Positions 7,967 to 17,664 of a stretch of DNA of 59,534 nt are shown here, in pieces. This stretch comes from an uncultured Nodularia sp. GTDB taxonomy: Bacteria; Cyanobacteriota; Cyanobacteriia; Cyanobacteriales; Nostocaceae. Made by a program: the position numbers and the translations under genes. The notes beneath the pieces were generated by a model, which saw only the letters and a list, made by a program, of their open reading frames with translations, did not search any database and was not told where the DNA came from. Where the stretch lies: the NCBI GenBank assembly GCA_903911355.1, contig CAIWDD010000056.1, forward strand, positions 1 to 59,534. Direction: 5' to 3'. Each line of letters begins with the position of its first letter. The first letter of the stretch is position 1.

Positions 7967-10900
7967 TTGATTTGAGCCAATAAGTCTTCCATTGATATGG
8001 AACGAGGCAAAATCTCAGGGGCGATGTCTTCTTTTCGAGACACTATGCGAACCACAAACTGTGCTAATTCACTCGTGAAGTTTTCGGCTGCAACCAAGCT
8101 CTTGCAAGGTTTTTCAGTTAGAGAATCAGTAGGCCTGTGACTAAATCGCTGGTCAATGATCAAAATTGGCGGCTTGAAAGGTAAGTCGGCTAATGCTTTT
8201 AACTCTTTTAGCACCTCTTGAGGAACAGAAGAATCTCCCAAGCAAATCAGCAGTAAGTCAACGCTTTGGTGGCGAATTTGTTGTATGACTTCTGCCCAGT
8301 AACGCCCCATTGAGGCTTTTAAACCAGCCGTTTGTAAGTACTGGATTAAAGCTTGAAACCACTCAGATCCCCGTATAGCTAAACCATGCAAGCTATGGTT
8401 ACCCTGGTTATTGGGTGAATGTTTTGTGACTGTTTGATCACCCTGATCAGCGTCTGGCTGAACCCTCAGTCCATAGTCCAGCATGGTTAAATCTACCACC
8501 AGGATACTGGGTGGGCAGCAGATACCAGATGCAATTTGTAACACAGATAACAAGGGATCTGTGCTATAATCACCGTTTTCTTTTTCTTGTGACAATGCTC
8601 TCAAGTAAGGAAACACCGACAAACCAGGTATCTGGGAAGCAGCTAGGGTAGTCGCCACATCACAAGTCACCAGCGGAATATTAGCCAATATGGGATGTTG
8701 AGCTAACTCTTGTAGGTAAGTTTGTGCCAAGGCACCTTCTACATCCAGTAAAATGACATCAAACTGCCAAACCTGTGCCAAGAGTTCAGCTTGATCTAAA
8801 TCATCTACTTCTATTACCCGATGTTCTCGCAGTGAAGGGTGGGGGTTAATTGATTCTAAATTCTGTTCTACCAACCTGAGAATTCTCAGTGGACTTGTGA
8901 TCGGGGTGATTGGATGATTATTTAACTGTGAATTTCTCATTGCTGGTTGAGTACACAAGTTTTCTAACAGTGGTACTAAGGCCTCATGCTGAACTGGTAA
9001 GTTAAGGAAACCATCCGCCCCATGGGCAAATACTTGCTCTTTTTCCGCGCCAGTGGCTGTGACTATTACGGGAATATCCCTAATTGCAGCATCAGATTTC
9101 AATAGAGTCAGAACATCCCAACCTGACAGTAAGGGTAATAAGGGGTTTAAGAAAATCGCTTTCGGTTGCAAGCGGCGGGCTTTTTCCACTGCTTCTGTTC
9201 CTGAGCGAGCGATGACAACACGATAACCTAAAACTTTCAGCTTATCGGTCAAATCTTCGATATATCGAGCTACTGCTTCCACTACTAGCACTAACCGTTG
9301 TGAGCTAGCGGGTGGATGTTGGGTAGTTGTCGCCACGCGCTGGCGTGGTGAGATTTCTCTGCGCGACCCCGGTGAAACGGCGTGATCCCTCACTCCCAAG
9401 CTGCTCAATCCTTGTGTTTCAGGAGTTTTGATCTGGCTATGTTCTTTGATTCCTGTCTCTGGTTCACTCAAGCCTGTTGTGGGGGGACTAGGTGGGAGTA
9501 GTAGTGTAAATTGGCTACCTTTGCCTTCACGAGATAAGAAGCTCACATCACCTCCGTGAAGACGAGCTAAAGCCCTGGTTAAAACCAGCCCCAGACCAGT
9601 ACCTTCAAATTGGCGCGTCAGGGGATTTTCTAGTTGTTGGAATTTTTGGAAGATTAAATGTTGCTGATGTTCGGGAATGCCAATACCTGTATCCCAGATA
9701 GTAAAGGCAATCCAGCCTTCCCAACGACTGACGCGCAAACCAATTTCCCCGGAGTTTTCTGTAAACTTAAAGGCGTTGGAAAGTAGGTGTACTAACATCT
9801 GCCGCAAGCGCAATTCATCCGCTACTATTTCGTCTAAATCTGGTTCAATCGAGATGGCTAATTCAGGTATGGAATTGGCTGTTGGGGCGGCGCTAGCTTT
9901 GGTGGTTTGAGTGTGAATCGCTTTTGCTTCTGTGATGGCGCGATCGCACACTGCACGAATTTTCACCGGGACAAGGGCTAAATCCATCTGTCCGGTTTCC
10001 ATGCGGGTCAAATCTAAAATGTCATTAACTACACTCATCAAATGTCGTCCGCTTTGATGAATCAGTCCTGCATAACGGGCTTGGCGCTCGTTGAGTTCAC
10101 CCAACTGCTGATCTACCAGTAACCTTGATAGTCCTAAAACCGCAGTTAGGGGAGTCTTCAATTCATGACTAATACAAGCTAAAAACTCATCTTTTAATCG
10201 ATTTAATTGAATCAGGTCAGCATTTTTGGCTGCAAGTTCTTTATATATCTGCTGCTGTTCGGTGACATCAGTAGCTAATACTAAACATAGGTCATTACTT
10301 CCTTGAGTCTTGGGAGTACCCTCAGTTTCCCTGCAGTTCAATTCTGGCAGATTCAGTTCTTGGGAAAGAAGTTCTGATTTGTGACTATCTAAGGTAATTT
10401 TGGCAAACTGCCAAATTCGCTCGCTACCATTATGCACTTCCACAACACAGGTGCAAGTGCCCATCTGACTATCCAAAAAGCAGTGATTGGATTTACTCTT
10501 TTTGGGGGTTGACTGCTTACTCTGAGCCTCTTCTCTAGCAGATGCTCCGCGAACGCTATCGTGTAGGCTATGTCTGGATGGTGGGGAATATCCCCCCTGT
10601 GGCAGAAGTTCATTCGCTGACATCAAGGTCTGTTCTGTTGAATGAGATTCCCCGGGATGATTATTCCCTTGAGAATAAAATCTGCTAGCTTTAGCGTATT
10701 CTGTAGCCGTTTTCCTCTCTTGGGAGGCTAGTATTGCTTCGACTTGTTCGCGAATCCCTTCGGGATCTTTCAATACTCCTAATTGCTCCCACCAAGCCGG
10801 ATTTTGCGCTACTATTTCACCTGTTCCAGTTTGCAGCATTAACGGCCAAGGCAGTATTTCTAATAGCTGCACTAGTGATTTTTGTGCCGGTTGATATTGA

Positions 10901-11571
10901 TTTCTGATCCGGGATCTGGCTATCGCTTCTCCACGTAAGCAATCCCGCAGTGCTGGTAGCAATCGCGGCAGTCCAGCTTGGCATTCAGCGATTCTCCCAG
11001 TAGTTCGCCCCCGTGGTGACTTATCAGTTCGCCAGTGAGTTTTGCTGATCTTGTTGGAGGTGTTAGCATTATCTGGGGAACTGTTTTTAGGCGTTCTCTT
11101 CCCCGAAGGTGAGCAGTGGCTGCTACTAGAATCAAAAGCCAATTTTTCTTGAGTTAATGCTCTTAACACTCGTGAGCTATTCAGCAGCCCTAGAAATTTA
11201 CCTTCTTTATCAATCAGTGCCCAATCTAAGTTATTGTTGTTTCGGCTCCTTTGGTAACGCCAAAGCAGCTCTAATTGCTCTACACAATAAGTTGCTGGTA
11301 ATGTCTTGAGAGGCTCGATTATGGCTTGATCCCACCTTGACAATGGCTGCTGCAAGTCCAAAACTTGATTTCCACCCCATACTGCCAATAATTTTTGTGT
11401 TAAGCGGGCAGACTGCACCAATCCTAAGGGGTATTGTTGCTGATTTACCACTACCAAGCGATCGCACTGCTCTTGCTCAAAAATCTCCAGCACCATAGCC
11501 AGAGTACTTGTTTCTAAGCAGCTGGGTACGGTTGCGAGAAAGTCATAAAGCGGGTACTGTAACATTGACAT
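7921..11571 (-). CDS. Hybrid histidine kinase: CBS pair, PAS-like region, HisKA-HATPase, degenerate receivers
   Basis: A 1216-residue cytoplasmic kinase without obvious membrane spans. Order: an N-terminal CBS-like pair (about 1-140), a linker, a PAS-like segment (about 230-430), HisKA with His469 in SHELKTPL, HATPase with DTGIGIP and GTGLGL, then three receiver-like segments. The first (about 758-875) has Asn in place of the phospho-accepting Asp (IFLNPLLPLLSGWD), VVEAV in place of the acidic pair, and Leu in place of the conserved Lys. The second retains ILLDVEG but lacks the acidic pair; the third has lost the acceptor region. It is divergent from kaiABC across a long spacer. Linkers contain odd low-complexity stretches. 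It may be a clock or light/redox kinase; the ligand is unknown. Confidence 0.82.
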   Translation of the reverse strand: MSMLQYPLYDFLATVPSCLETSTLAMVLEIFEQEQCDRLVVVNQQQYPLGLVQSARLTQKLLAVWGGNQVLDLQQPLSRWDQAIIEPLKTLPATYCVEQLELLWRYQRSRNNNNLDWALIDKEGKFLGLLNSSRVLRALTQEKLAFDSSSSHCSPSGKRTPKNSSPDNANTSNKISKTHWRTDKSPRGRTTGRIAECQAGLPRLLPALRDCLRGEAIARSRIRNQYQPAQKSLVQLLEILPWPLMLQTGTGEIVAQNPAWWEQLGVLKDPEGIREQVEAILASQERKTATEYAKASRFYSQGNNHPGESHSTEQTLMSANELLPQGGYSPPSRHSLHDSVRGASAREEAQSKQSTPKKSKSNHCFLDSQMGTCTCVVEVHNGSERIWQFAKITLDSHKSELLSQELNLPELNCRETEGTPKTQGSNDLCLVLATDVTEQQQIYKELAAKNADLIQLNRLKDEFLACISHELKTPLTAVLGLSRLLVDQQLGELNERQARYAGLIHQSGRHLMSVVNDILDLTRMETGQMDLALVPVKIRAVCDRAITEAKAIHTQTTKASAAPTANSIPELAISIEPDLDEIVADELRLRQMLVHLLSNAFKFTENSGEIGLRVSRWEGWIAFTIWDTGIGIPEHQQHLIFQKFQQLENPLTRQFEGTGLGLVLTRALARLHGGDVSFLSREGKGSQFTLLLPPSPPTTGLSEPETGIKEHSQIKTPETQGLSSLGVRDHAVSPGSRREISPRQRVATTTQHPPASSQRLVLVVEAVARYIEDLTDKLKVLGYRVVIARSGTEAVEKARRLQPKAIFLNPLLPLLSGWDVLTLLKSDAAIRDIPVIVTATGAEKEQVFAHGADGFLNLPVQHEALVPLLENLCTQPAMRNSQLNNHPITPITSPLRILRLVEQNLESINPHPSLREHRVIEVDDLDQAELLAQVWQFDVILLDVEGALAQTYLQELAQHPILANIPLVTCDVATTLAASQIPGLSVFPYLRALSQEKENGDYSTDPLLSVLQIASGICCPPSILVVDLTMLDYGLRVQPDADQGDQTVTKHSPNNQGNHSLHGLAIRGSEWFQALIQYLQTAGLKASMGRYWAEVIQQIRHQSVDLLLICLGDSSVPQEVLKELKALADLPFKPPILIIDQRFSHRPTDSLTEKPCKSLVAAENFTSELAQFVVRIVSRKEDIAPEILPRSISMEDLLAQINQALGLTANKETRIN

Positions 11572-12927
11572 AAGGAACCTTAGGGGTCATTCTTCTTTGT
11601 GTAAGCTTGCCGCTTCACCATCGGCACTTCGGCAAAAAGTATTAGAGCGGCAAAGCAATAATATTCAGAAGAATCATTTCACGGATTCTTTTTACAGCTT
11701 CAATGCCATTGAGACAAGGGGGAAGGCCGTTCGCCTGTACTCACGACGAGGTTGTTAAAAGACAAGACTTATGGGATTGACTCGTTGTCCTGGCCAATCT
11801 TAGTTTTCGGTGAATATCCTTGTCAGTTTCCTACTGGTGTTGAAACTCCTCTGCAATAGTGACAACTAAAACAATTATGAGGCCAAAGATTCGCTAATAA
11901 ACCTTGAGGAATTATAATGATTTAGAATGTGAAGATACTTTGAGTTAATTTAAGTATCTATTACAGGGAGTCAGAACTCCCACATCCAAAGCGGGGAGAT
12001 AGACAAATGCCTCATCTCACCAGGGATTTAGTCTTTATTGACTGGCTTTCAGGGACAGTTTTCAAGACATCCCTTGTAATGCTCCCGCCATTTCTCTGCT
12101 CCCTTATGCAAACTCTTAAACATCCTTACAGGGGTTGAGGAAGTCTAGTTTGCATAGTTAGTCATCTTAAACCGTTTTGGTCACTAACATTACCAGAGTA
12201 GCAGGAGTTACAAGCATACAGGGAAATGCACCAGTACTACCTGTCTCACCGCCAAAGGGTAAAAGGGAATCAATTTCCCCAATATTTCCGGCCCCGACCG
12301 CCAGATTCTGGCCTTTGTTCATAAATTGGCCGGCAACCACGACACAGAGCTTCTAGTAAAACTACTGTATCCATACATGAGGAAATATACATAAGTCTAT
12401 GCTCAACTAATTCATGTATCTTGATTGAAAAACTACTAGGCTTCATCAATAAACTATGAAGCCCCAGCACTGATTACAGTGTATCTGGTGCAACAACCTC
12501 AGGTTGATATGATGTTGATATGAGTCCTTCTCTCAAAGAGAAATCGCCACTTGAATACACAACTAGACATCAACTTAGAAGTTTAGAGGTGTGATTCACA
12601 TCTAACATAGATATTCCCAAGATTATATATCAGTATACGGATATATCAGTATATAGATGATATTACTACTCATATTGATTTTTCCACTGCCAAAAATTAG
12701 ATCATCCGGCTCAACTACCCATTCAAGTCGAGTTGAGCAGGCAGATTAGGCCTTGGAACTATGACACCACAGACTAACTACTTCGCCCCCAGAGTAGAAC
12801 TACTACCACTGTTAAAATCTACTACCTACTGAGGTGATGGTGACAATATCTTAATAAAAATTTTACTAATAACCATTTTGATGTATTTCCATGTCAGAAG
12901 CACAAACCACAGCACTTCTTTCAGCAG
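11572..12927. other. Long spacer between the hybrid kinase and kaiA with no recognisable gene
   Basis: This 1356-nt region separates divergent genes. The only frame above 60 codons (12270-12470, minus strand) does not look like a protein. I see no tRNA, RNase P, tmRNA or known riboswitch. Small local features: an inverted GTTTC...GAAAC pair at 11826-11846 and an AT-rich direct repeat at 12625-12653. It must contain the promoters of both flanking units. A long leader RNA or decayed coding sequence is possible. Confidence 0.5.
12625..12653. repeat. Short AT-rich direct repeat upstream of kaiA
   Basis: The 13-mer ATATATCAGTATA occurs at 12625-12637 and again at 12641-12653, a 16-nt period, about 275 nt before the kaiA ATG. 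The spacing is about one and a half helical turns, so it could be a paired protein-binding site; there is no further support. Confidence 0.5.
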
Positions 12928-13251
12928 ATGACTCAAGTTGATCGGCAGGTATTGTTACAACAACTAAAATCAGATTACCGCCATATTCTTCTCAATTACT
13001 TCACCCCAGACAAAACTCTGAAAGAACAAATCGATAAATTTATCAATGCAGTATTTTGTGCTAATATTCCTGTGCCACAAATCCTTGAATTTCATATGGA
13101 ATTAATTGAAGACTTTTCCACACAACTAAAGCTAGAAGGAAGGAGTGACGAGATATTACTTGATTATCGCCTAGCACTAATAGATATCCTCGCTCACCTG
13201 TGTGAACATTATAGATGTTCAATCTCTAAAGAGAGTAAATTTGTCAGATGA
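12928..13251 (+). CDS. kaiA: Circadian clock protein KaiA, short form
   Basis: A 107-residue protein equal to the C-terminal, KaiC-binding domain of KaiA ([55 protein letters not shown]). The N-terminal pseudo-receiver of the long Synechococcus form is absent; this short form is known from Anabaena and Nostoc, so it is natural for the group rather than a truncation. KaiA stimulates KaiC autophosphorylation by binding its C-terminal tail. Its stop overlaps the kaiB start by 4 nt (ATGA), so kaiA and kaiB are translationally coupled. The start is the only ATG that precedes the domain. Confidence 0.93.
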   Translation: MTQVDRQVLLQQLKSDYRHILLNYFTPDKTLKEQIDKFINAVFCANIPVPQILEFHMELIEDFSTQLKLEGRSDEILLDYRLALIDILAHLCEHYRCSISKESKFVR

Positions 13252-13559
13252 ATCAATCCAAAAAAACCTATGTTCTCAAGCTTTATGTAGCTGGCAACAC
13301 ACCCAACTCAGTTCGAGCCTTAAAAATACTTAAAAACATTTTAGAGCAAGAATTTCAAGGTGTATATGCCTTAAAAGTAATTGATGTGCTAAAGAACCCC
13401 CAGCTAGCCGAGGAAGATAAAATCTTAGCCACCCCAACATTATCTAAAATTTTACCTCCACCGGTGCGCAAAATCATTGGTGACTTATCAGACAGAGAAA
13501 GGGTATTGATTGGATTAGACTTACTTTATGAAGAACTGGGCGAAGAATATTGGGAATAA
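13248..13559 (+). CDS. kaiB: Circadian clock protein KaiB
   Basis: A 103-residue protein with the KaiB thioredoxin-like, fold-switching sequence: [19 protein letters not shown] at the N-terminus, [20 protein letters not shown], then [19 protein letters not shown]. Length and motifs are standard. KaiB binds the CI ring of phosphorylated KaiC in its switched fold, sequesters KaiA and drives the dephosphorylation phase. It overlaps the kaiA stop by 4 nt and precedes kaiC by 89 nt. Confidence 0.97.
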   Translation: MNQSKKTYVLKLYVAGNTPNSVRALKILKNILEQEFQGVYALKVIDVLKNPQLAEEDKILATPTLSKILPPPVRKIIGDLSDRERVLIGLDLLYEELGEEYWE

Positions 13560-13648
13560 TAAACGAAGTTTCCTCATACAAATTTTCTAACAAATCACCA
13601 ATTTTAGTAATATAAAAAGCGGGTATAAAACCCATATCCTAGTAAGCA

Positions 13649-15214
13649 ATGAGCGAAAAAGACCAAGCAACGCCAAACAACAACCCCTTGGTTGGGGTAG
13701 AAAAGATTCGCACGATGATAGAGGGCTTTGATGACATTAGCCACGGAGGTTTACCCGTTGGTAGAACTACTTTAGTTAGTGGTACATCTGGCACAGGTAA
13801 AACCTTATTATCACTGCAATTTCTCTATAACGGTATTACCCGATTTGATCAAGGGGGTGTATTTGTAACCTTTGAAGAATCCCCCGGTGACATTATTAAA
13901 AATGCGGAAATTTTCGGTTGGAATTTACAACAGCTAATTGACGAGGGTAAGTTATTTATTCTGGATGCTTCACCGGATCCCGAAGGTCAAGATATTGTGG
14001 GTAACTTTGACCTTTCAGCCCTGATTGAGCGCTTGCAATATGCAATTCGCAAATACAAAGCCCAAAGAGTATCAATTGACTCCATCACAGCCGTATTTCA
14101 GCAGTATGAAGCCATGGGAGTGGTGCGGCGAGAGATTTTCCGTCTTGTGGCCCGTCTCAAGCAACTACAGGTCACAACTATAATTACTACTGAACGTAGT
14201 GAGGAATACGGTTCTGTTGCTTCATTTGGAGTAGAAGAATTTGTTTCCGACAATGTAGTAATTGTGCGTAACGTTTTAGAAGGAGAACGGCGGCGCCGCA
14301 CAATTGAAATTCTCAAATTGCGTGGTACAACTCATATGAAAGGGGAATATCCTTTCACAATTACCAATGGAGGAATTAATATTTTTCCCTTGGGAGCCAT
14401 GCGCTTAACCCAACGCTCCTCTAATATCAGAGTATCCTCGGGAGTCGAAACCCTAGATAAAATGTGTGGGGGTGGTTTCTTTAAAGATTCTATTATTTTG
14501 GCAACGGGAGCCACCGGAACTGGTAAAACTTTATTGGTGAGTAAATTTTTGCAAGATGGCTGCATCAATGGTGAGCAGGCAATATTATTTGCTTATGAAG
14601 AATCACGGGCCCAACTGTCTCGTAATGCTTACTCTTGGGGAATTGACTTTGAAGACTTAGAACGTCAAGGGTTACTGAAAATAATTTGTACTTATCCTGA
14701 ATCAACTGGTTTAGAAGACCACTTGCAAATTATTAAATCAGAAATCGCTATGTTTAAGCCGTCTCGCATTGCCATTGACTCCCTGTCAGCACTAGCTAGA
14801 GGAGTAAGTAATAATGCCTTTCGCCAGTTTGTCATTGGTGTAACTGGTTATGCGAAACAAGAAGAAATCACCGGTTTTTTTACCAACACAACTGACCAAT
14901 TTCTGGGATCACATTCCATCACAGACTCCCATATTTCCACAATTACTGATACGATTTTGATGTTGCAGTACGTAGAGATTCGGGGTGAAATGTCACGGGC
15001 GATTAATGTATTTAAAATGCGGGGTTCCTGGCACGATAAAGGTATCCGTGAGTACAATATTACCGCTGATGGTCCGGAAATTAAAGATTCTTTCCGTAAC
15101 TACGAACGAATTATTAGTGGTGCGCCTACCCGGGTTAGTATCGATGAAAAGGCGGAACTATCTCGCATCGTGCAACGTTTTGACAACAAACCGAGTTCCG
15201 ACTCCCCAATTTAG
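13649..15214 (+). CDS. kaiC: Circadian clock ATPase/kinase KaiC
   Basis: A 521-residue double RecA-fold protein. CI has Walker A GTSGTGKT at 45-52 and the catalytic glutamates in TFEES (76-77); CII has GATGTGKT at 287-294. The autophosphorylation pair is intact, Ser430-Thr431 in SHISTITDT, equivalent to Ser431/Thr432 of Synechococcus. The C-terminal tail that binds KaiA is present (KAELSRIVQRF). The hexamer hydrolyses ATP slowly and cycles its phosphorylation over 24 h with KaiA and KaiB. It is the last gene of kaiABC; the 89-nt gap after kaiB may hold a separate kaiC promoter, as in other cyanobacteria. Confidence 0.98.
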   Translation: MSEKDQATPNNNPLVGVEKIRTMIEGFDDISHGGLPVGRTTLVSGTSGTGKTLLSLQFLYNGITRFDQGGVFVTFEESPGDIIKNAEIFGWNLQQLIDEGKLFILDASPDPEGQDIVGNFDLSALIERLQYAIRKYKAQRVSIDSITAVFQQYEAMGVVRREIFRLVARLKQLQVTTIITTERSEEYGSVASFGVEEFVSDNVVIVRNVLEGERRRRTIEILKLRGTTHMKGEYPFTITNGGINIFPLGAMRLTQRSSNIRVSSGVETLDKMCGGGFFKDSIILATGATGTGKTLLVSKFLQDGCINGEQAILFAYEESRAQLSRNAYSWGIDFEDLERQGLLKIICTYPESTGLEDHLQIIKSEIAMFKPSRIAIDSLSALARGVSNNAFRQFVIGVTGYAKQEEITGFFTNTTDQFLGSHSITDSHISTITDTILMLQYVEIRGEMSRAINVFKMRGSWHDKGIREYNITADGPEIKDSFRNYERIISGAPTRVSIDEKAELSRIVQRFDNKPSSDSPI

Positions 15215-15312
15215 AGTCGTGGTAGTCCATAGCTAAATTGAGGATCGTGCTATATTCGGCTGATAAGACGGGTTTTCTGCCCCTAGTATTGATTTTCGTG
15301 TGAGGGGATGCG

Positions 15313-17445
15313 GTGAAAGGACAATATTTATTTTATAGTTTCTTACCTGGCGTCACAGCAGCAGTATTAACAACCCAAACTGCTTTGGCGACGACAGTCA
15401 GCGGTACACCAATTGTCTCTTCTGCAGGGGTCTTGACCTTTCCTGACAGTCAAACCTGGCTGGGAGACAATATTAATACCCAAATGCGTGATACTAATGC
15501 GGATGTTTTTCCAGATGTAGTACCAGAATCTGATTTAACTAGACTGCAATTACAGTCTTCAAGTAGTAATAATAATCCAGCCAGCTTGAGCAAAAAGACT
15601 GGGACACCTCTAGAAAATCAGCCATCTCAAAAAGATCAAGGTAAAGTCGGTGTCACACATGGGCAGAATTTTGCCCATTTTCAAAACCATCAACAACCAA
15701 GTCAAGTCGCGACTTCAGGGAATAAATTAAATCAAACTGTTGTGGCGACTGTCATCCCACCCAGAACTCCTACCCACCCAGTCTTTACCCTGTCGGCTTT
15801 ACAGCAACCAACAGCGACTGGTAAACAACAGCAAACTCATTTATCGACAATTCTACCGACTGCGGTCACCGGCGCAAAAGCAACAAAATTACTGGGGGTA
15901 CATGGTTGTTCAGCTATTAGTGGCGGATGTCTCCCTCCATCAAGAACTGGGAACTTGATAGCCGCGAGTTATCCATCTGCTAGCAACACCAACTCAGGAG
16001 TGGTCAAGATTGCTGGGATATTAACTTTTCCCTCACCAGGAACTGAATATGTTGCACCTGTGACCACGGGGGAAAATACCACACCGGTGGAAAATGTGGA
16101 ATTTACCCCTACTAATGGCGTGGAAATTCCTGATTACCTAACTCCTAGTCCCAATCTCCTACAATTTCCGACTAAACCAGAGGAAGTAAGACTGGAAACT
16201 AATCAGCCCATTACTTTGGCACAGGCGTTAGAACTAGCAAGGCGCAACAATCGAGATTTACAGGTGTCTATATTGGAGTTAGAACGGGCTCAAGCCGCCC
16301 TACGCCAGGAACAAGCTGCTTTGTTGCCCAATCTGGGTCTTAGTGCTGATGTCAGTCGCAGCCGGTCTGCTGACGAACAGCGGGCGATCAATGAACTACA
16401 ACAACCAACAGAAGCGCAAACTATATCCTCTTTTAGAGGAGACGCCCAACTGAGTTATGACCTATTTACCTCTGGGAGACGGCAAGCTACCATTAAACAG
16501 GCCGAAGAGCGGTTAAAGTTGAGTGAGTTGGCTGTAGAGCGCCAATCGGAAGAAATTCGCTTGAACGTGGCTACGGAATACTACAATTTGCAACTAGCAG
16601 ATGAACAAGTACGCATCGCCCAATCTGCTGTGGAAAATTCCCAGGCCAGTTTACGAGATGCACAAGCTTTAGAAAGGGCTGGGGTGGGTACGCGATTTGA
16701 TGTTTTGCAATCCCAAGTTAACCTGGCTAACTCCCAGCAAGACCTGACTAATGCTCGATCTCGGCAGGAAATTGCCCGCCGCACTCTGGCTACTCTCCTC
16801 AGTGTGCCACAATCGATAAATCTGAGTGCGGCTGATCCTGTGCAATTGGCTGGTCTGTGGAACCGAGACTTAGAAACTAGCATTGTGTTAGCGTTTCAAA
16901 ATCGTCCAGAACTTCAAGAGCAATTGGCACAACGTAACATCGGTGAACAACAGCAGCGAGAAGCACTTGCAGCCCTAGGTCCTCAAGTGCGCTTCATTGC
17001 TATTTATAACCTGCTAGATCGATTCGATGATGGTGTTAGCCTTACTGATGGTTACTCTGTGGGAGTTAGGGCTAGCCTGAATTTGTATGATGGTGGAGCC
17101 GCCAAAGCTGGGGCTGCTCAGGCAAAAACTAATGTGGCGATCGCGGAAACTCGATTTAGTCAACAGCGCAACCAAATCCGCTTCGAGGTGGAACAAGCTT
17201 TTTCTACCCAGCGCGCTAATTTAGAAAATGTCCAAACTGCTAATGCTGCTTTAGAACAGGCTAGAGAGGCTCTGCGTTTGGCTCGGTTGCGATTCCAAGC
17301 CGGTGTAGGTACTCAAACTGATGTGATTAACTCCGAAAACGACCTAACAAGAGCAGAAGGTAATCGAATTACAGCTATTTTAGATTACAATCGCGCCTTG
17401 GCTCGGTTACAACGAGCGGTTACCAGCAGGGCTTTAGCTGAGTAA
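15313..17445 (+). CDS. TolC-family outer-membrane efflux/secretion channel with long N-terminal extension
   Basis: A 710-residue protein starting at GTG 15313, with a leader peptide (FLPGVTAAVLTTQTALA). Residues ~30-290 are Gln/Ser/Thr/Pro-rich and look disordered. The TolC domain begins near 297 (ITLAQALELARRNNRDLQ) and holds the two repeated coiled-coil halves, marked by LSYDLFTSGRRQATIKQAEERL and RASLNLYDGGAAKAGAAQAKT-type strands with long Ala/Gln-rich helices (LRDAQALERAGVGTRFDVL; LRLARLRFQAGVGTQTDVI). It should form the trimeric outer-membrane exit duct for efflux or type I secretion. No inner-membrane partner is adjacent. It lies about 100 nt downstream of kaiC on the same strand. Confidence 0.88.
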   Translation: MKGQYLFYSFLPGVTAAVLTTQTALATTVSGTPIVSSAGVLTFPDSQTWLGDNINTQMRDTNADVFPDVVPESDLTRLQLQSSSSNNNPASLSKKTGTPLENQPSQKDQGKVGVTHGQNFAHFQNHQQPSQVATSGNKLNQTVVATVIPPRTPTHPVFTLSALQQPTATGKQQQTHLSTILPTAVTGAKATKLLGVHGCSAISGGCLPPSRTGNLIAASYPSASNTNSGVVKIAGILTFPSPGTEYVAPVTTGENTTPVENVEFTPTNGVEIPDYLTPSPNLLQFPTKPEEVRLETNQPITLAQALELARRNNRDLQVSILELERAQAALRQEQAALLPNLGLSADVSRSRSADEQRAINELQQPTEAQTISSFRGDAQLSYDLFTSGRRQATIKQAEERLKLSELAVERQSEEIRLNVATEYYNLQLADEQVRIAQSAVENSQASLRDAQALERAGVGTRFDVLQSQVNLANSQQDLTNARSRQEIARRTLATLLSVPQSINLSAADPVQLAGLWNRDLETSIVLAFQNRPELQEQLAQRNIGEQQQREALAALGPQVRFIAIYNLLDRFDDGVSLTDGYSVGVRASLNLYDGGAAKAGAAQAKTNVAIAETRFSQQRNQIRFEVEQAFSTQRANLENVQTANAALEQAREALRLARLRFQAGVGTQTDVINSENDLTRAEGNRITAILDYNRALARLQRAVTSRALAE

Positions 17446-17480
17446 ATTCAATAAAGAACCTGTGGGATATTGCTTTTTTT

Positions 17481-17503
17481 GCCCCCAGATTTATTCAGGG
17501 GGC
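17481..17503. terminator. GC-rich hairpin after the TolC-type gene
   Basis: GCCCCC at 17481-17486 pairs with GGGGGC at 17498-17503 across an 11-nt loop, 36 nt after the tolC-type stop. A T-run precedes rather than follows it on the plus strand, so termination in the plus direction would not be of the classic type. Confidence 0.5.
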
Positions 17504-17664
17504 TATTTCTCCCCTAGTCAATGACCCCCAATAGTAGCAAATTCCTAAGTGGCCATGGTGACAACATGAAAAGGTTTAGTAGCTAGTTCCTGTTTTCTTA
17601 ACTAATACTAAGAAATACTCACATTTACTCAAAACTTCCTGTCATCTTTTCGCTTTGTGACAAA

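Noticed and set aside
11826-11846. GTTTC...GAAAC pair like the ends of a CRISPR repeat
   Set aside because: Only one copy, with no regularly spaced repeats and no cas genes; no array.
12270-12470. 66-codon minus-strand frame upstream of kaiA
   Set aside because: No ribosome site, composition unlike the neighbouring proteins and no recognisable motif; treated as chance.
12928-13251. KaiA as a truncated gene
   Set aside because: The short KaiA is the normal form in Anabaena/Nostoc; sequence and start are intact.
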